From Coriobacteriales bacterium (GTDB lineage Bacteria; Actinomycetota; Coriobacteriia; Coriobacteriales; UBA8131): a stretch of DNA of 7,067 nucleotides. Under the pieces are notes generated by a model that saw nothing but the letters and a program-made list of their open reading frames with translations, did no database searches and was not told where the DNA came from. The translations under genes were made by a program, and so were the position numbers. The stretch lies in contig JAITEK010000034.1 in the NCBI GenBank assembly GCA_031282085.1, forward strand, positions 1-7,067, given 5' to 3'. Positions 5,836 to 7,067 of the stretch are shown piece by piece (positions within the stretch are counted from its first letter, which is position 1; each line of letters opens with the position of its first letter).

Positions 5836-5841
5836 TATAAT
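5836..5841 (+). promoter_or_regulatory. Perfect -10 box placed for a leaderless mRNA
   Basis: TATAAT ends 7 nt before the ATG at 5849, so transcription would begin at or within a base of the start codon. No Shine-Dalgarno sequence is present in the 20 nt before this ATG. No good -35 is seen at 16-18 nt (TTGTAG at 5816-5821 is only 14 nt away), so an activator or an alternative sigma factor may be involved. Leaderless genes with this geometry are common in actinobacteria. Confidence 0.55.
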
Positions 5842-5848
5842 CGTGCTC

Positions 5849-6238
5849 ATGGACAAAACGGGCAAAACTAACAGGGCAGGTGCGGCGCATGAGCCGTCTC
5901 GTATGAGCAGGCGCCAGGCGCGGGAGCAGGAAGTCATCGCGCTGATGATACGCCTGTACTGCAAGGGCAAAAAGCACGAGCGAGGCGCCGCGTCCGTATG
6001 CCCCGCTTGCCAGGAGCTTACCGAGTACGCAGCCGAACGCCTCCGACGTTGCCCCGTTGTCGAAAGCCGAAGGTTCTGCCAGTTCTGCACCGTGCACTGC
6101 TACCGCGATGCCATGAGGGCGCAGATAACAGAAGTTATGCGCTACAGCGGGCCGAAGATGCTCTGGCATAAACCCCTGTACGCGCTGCGCCACCTACGAG
6201 AGCTCCACAAACACCGCCGCCAAAACGCCGCGGGGTAG
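5849..6238 (+). CDS. YgbA-like 'nitrous oxide-stimulated promoter' family protein
   Basis: A 129-residue cytoplasmic protein with seven Cys: Cys38 in MIRLYCKGKKH, Cys51 and Cys54 in VCPACQELTEYA, Cys68 in RRCPV, Cys77 and Cys80 in FCQFC, Cys84 in VHCY. The order MIRLYC, CPxC, YA..RL..CP, C..C..HCY, MRYSGPKML..PL.ALRHL follows the E. coli YgbA family as I know it. There, ygbA is an NsrR-controlled gene strongly induced by nitric oxide and linked to recovery from nitrosative stress; the biochemical activity is not settled. The clustered Cys suggest a metal or Fe-S site (inference). The first about 20 residues are unconserved and basic. ATG 5849 is preferred over the in-frame GTG 5843 because of the TATAAT spacing; ATG 5903 is a shorter alternative with no Shine-Dalgarno. 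It is transcribed divergently from the multihaem cytochrome and followed by no related gene. Confidence 0.85.
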   Translation: MDKTGKTNRAGAAHEPSRMSRRQAREQEVIALMIRLYCKGKKHERGAASVCPACQELTEYAAERLRRCPVVESRRFCQFCTVHCYRDAMRAQITEVMRYSGPKMLWHKPLYALRHLRELHKHRRQNAAG

Positions 6239-6437
6239 GGCTGTGGTCTTATGGGACCACGCGAAACCAGTACGGTAACCCCGATTCCTCCAGTAGAAAG
6301 TTACCCGAGAGCCACATTGTCATCCTTATAAAACGAATGGCGAGAAGCTCTTCCCGCCTTCGGTGGATTCGAGTCTTCCGGTCAGCCCAAGCAGCTATAC
6401 TCTGCACCATTCAAAGAGCGATATTCAATACTAGTGT
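6239..6437. other. Intergenic region between ygbA-like gene and tetR
   Basis: No gene is supported here. It holds a 6-bp hairpin just after the ygbA-like stop (GTGGTC 6243-6248 with GACCAC 6255-6260, no T-run), a spaced inverted repeat GGTAAC/GTTACC (6274-6279, 6300-6305), and a short palindromic stretch around GAAGCTCTTC (about 6346-6355). TATAC-CTGCACC-like sequence near 6396-6408 faintly echoes the tetR operator arm. Composition is less GC-rich than in the aro cluster. Confidence 0.4.
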
Positions 6438-6467
6438 TTGACAAAGAGCCGCAGAGGGTGCTATTCT
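6438..6467 (+). promoter_or_regulatory. Candidate tetR promoter
   Basis: TTGACA (6438-6443), a perfect -35, is followed by an 18-nt spacer and TATTCT (6462-6467, 4 of 6 matches). Transcription would begin near 6474, giving a leader of about 40 nt. The -10 overlaps the left end of the palindrome at 6464-6502, so a protein bound there would block RNA polymerase. Confidence 0.55.
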
Positions 6468-6502
6468 CTATACTGTACCGACCGTCGGTACAGTATAGAG
6501 AA
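6464..6502. promoter_or_regulatory. Perfect 39-bp palindromic operator of the TetR-family gene
   Basis: TTCTCTATACTGTACCGAC (6464-6482) and its exact reverse complement (6484-6502) flank a single C at 6483: 19 of 19 positions pair. Each arm also holds a small palindrome, TACTGTA (6471-6477) and TACAGTA (6489-6495), with centres 18 bp apart, which would suit two cooperating dimers. It lies between the -10 and the Shine-Dalgarno of the tetR gene, the usual place for autorepression. Binding by this regulator is inferred, not shown. Confidence 0.8.
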
Positions 6503-6513
6503 AGGAGAGACCT

Positions 6514-7067
6514 ATGCGAATCACCAAGAAGCACGATGTGCGCCTGAACGAAATAGTGGATGCGGCAGAGATGCTTTTTACGAGCAAGGGATACGAGACA
6601 ACGACCGTGAACGATATTCTGGAGAAGGTACAGATCGGCAAAGGCACGTTCTATCACTATTTCAAATCAAAAGAGGATGTGATGGATGCCGTTATCAACC
6701 GTATGGTGGAGGGTATAGTGAAATGCGCAAATGCGATTGCGGATGACTCTGCGCTTACGGTCAATGAAAAGATGCGGGACGCGATTCTATCCATGAACAT
6801 CTCTGATGGTGTGGGCAAAGTGGTGATAGAGGAACTCCACAAACCGTCCAACGCGCAGATGCATCAGACAAGCATTACAAGGACCATACAGGCGGTGGCG
6901 CCGATATTGGCGGGAATCGTGGCACATGGTGTTCAGGAAGGCGTTTACAAAACACCTTACCCGCTCGAAACGGTAGAGTTCCTTCTCGTCGCCAACCAGT
7001 TCATCTTTGACAGCGGTATTTTCCGGTGGAGCGATGAAGAGATGGTTGCGCGGGCTCTGGCCTTCGT
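6514..7067 (+). CDS. TetR-family transcriptional regulator, partial (3' end beyond window)
   Basis: 184 codons are read from ATG 6514 to the window edge without a stop. The Shine-Dalgarno GGAG (6504-6507) is 6 nt upstream. The N-terminal part is a clear TetR helix-turn-helix: IVDAAEMLFTSKGYETTTVN (14-33), then DILEKVQIGKGTFYHYFKSKEDVMDAVI (34-61), where the recognition helix is around GKGTFYHYF (42-50). The C-terminal ligand domain (about 65 onward) has no feature that reveals its ligand. TetR regulators usually bind small molecules and release DNA; the perfect palindrome upstream implies autorepression. What else it controls is unknown, since the downstream neighbour is outside. GC content is visibly lower than in the aro genes, which could mean later acquisition. 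At least 184 residues of a usual 190-210 are present, so little is missing. Confidence 0.93.
   Translation, partial: MRITKKHDVRLNEIVDAAEMLFTSKGYETTTVNDILEKVQIGKGTFYHYFKSKEDVMDAVINRMVEGIVKCANAIADDSALTVNEKMRDAILSMNISDGVGKVVIEELHKPSNAQMHQTSITRTIQAVAPILAGIVAHGVQEGVYKTPYPLETVEFLLVANQFIFDSGIFRWSDEEMVARALAF

Noticed and set aside
5647..6193. Minus-strand open frames opposite the YgbA-like gene
   Set aside because: The plus strand has the ordered Cys motifs of a known family; the antisense peptides show nothing recognisable.
6243..6260. Hairpin after the ygbA-like gene as an intrinsic terminator
   Set aside because: Six-bp stem without a following T-run; too weak to call.
6382..6746. Small open frames over the tetR promoter and start on both strands
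   Set aside because: They run through the palindrome or out of phase with the TetR helix-turn-helix and carry no conserved sequence.
1..7067. tRNA, rRNA, CRISPR array, transposase, phage or toxin-antitoxin genes
   Set aside because: I looked for regular repeats and spacers, cloverleaf-like ends and transposase motifs and found none in the window.

Overview
The window looks like chromosomal DNA from a high-GC anaerobic actinobacterium. Three things suggest this: the GC-rich aromatic-acid genes, the actinobacterial order aroC-aroK-aroB-aroQ, and a membrane-anchored multihaem cytochrome whose first haem motif is CX3CH. From memory, such cytochromes are frequent in Coriobacteriia/Eggerthellaceae. 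This placement is an inference; no marker gene is present to prove it.

Layout: (1) Positions 1-635, minus strand, hold the 5' two thirds or less of threonine synthase (thrC), which runs off the left edge. A 50-nt hairpin element sits inside it without breaking the frame. (2) A divergent intergenic region (636-864) separates it from a plus-strand shikimate-pathway cluster (865-4641): chorismate synthase (aroC), shikimate kinase (aroK) with a long repetitive Pro/Ser/Arg-rich tail, 3-dehydroquinate synthase (aroB) and type II 3-dehydroquinate dehydratase (aroQ). aroC/aroK and aroK/aroB overlap by 4 nt, so they are probably translationally coupled. aroQ follows after 158 nt and has its own candidate promoter. 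(3) A strong hairpin terminator (4794-4827) ends aroQ and the convergent cytochrome gene. (4) A minus-strand gene encodes a tail-in-cytoplasm, single-helix NapC/NrfH-like cytochrome with five haem-binding motifs, two with unusual spacing. (5) Divergent from it is a small Cys-rich YgbA-type protein (the 'nitrous oxide-stimulated promoter' family), apparently made from a leaderless mRNA. (6) At the right edge is a partial TetR-family regulator preceded by a perfect 19-1-19 palindrome that overlaps its promoter.

How the genes relate: AroB, AroQ, AroK and AroC are steps 2, 3, 5 and 7 of the route to chorismate; the other steps are not in the window. thrC belongs to a separate amino-acid pathway. 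The cytochrome and the YgbA-like gene share a 234-nt divergent regulatory region, which hints at a respiratory or nitrosative-stress link, but this is only a hypothesis. The region from about 5,500 rightward is visibly less GC-rich than the aro cluster, most clearly in the tetR part.

No complete new defence or mobile system is visible. The most interesting items are the in-frame palindromic element in thrC, the AroK tail that lies in an open frame continuous with aroB, the five-haem cytochrome with CX3CH and CX4CH sites, the leaderless ygbA-like gene and the exceptional tetR palindrome.
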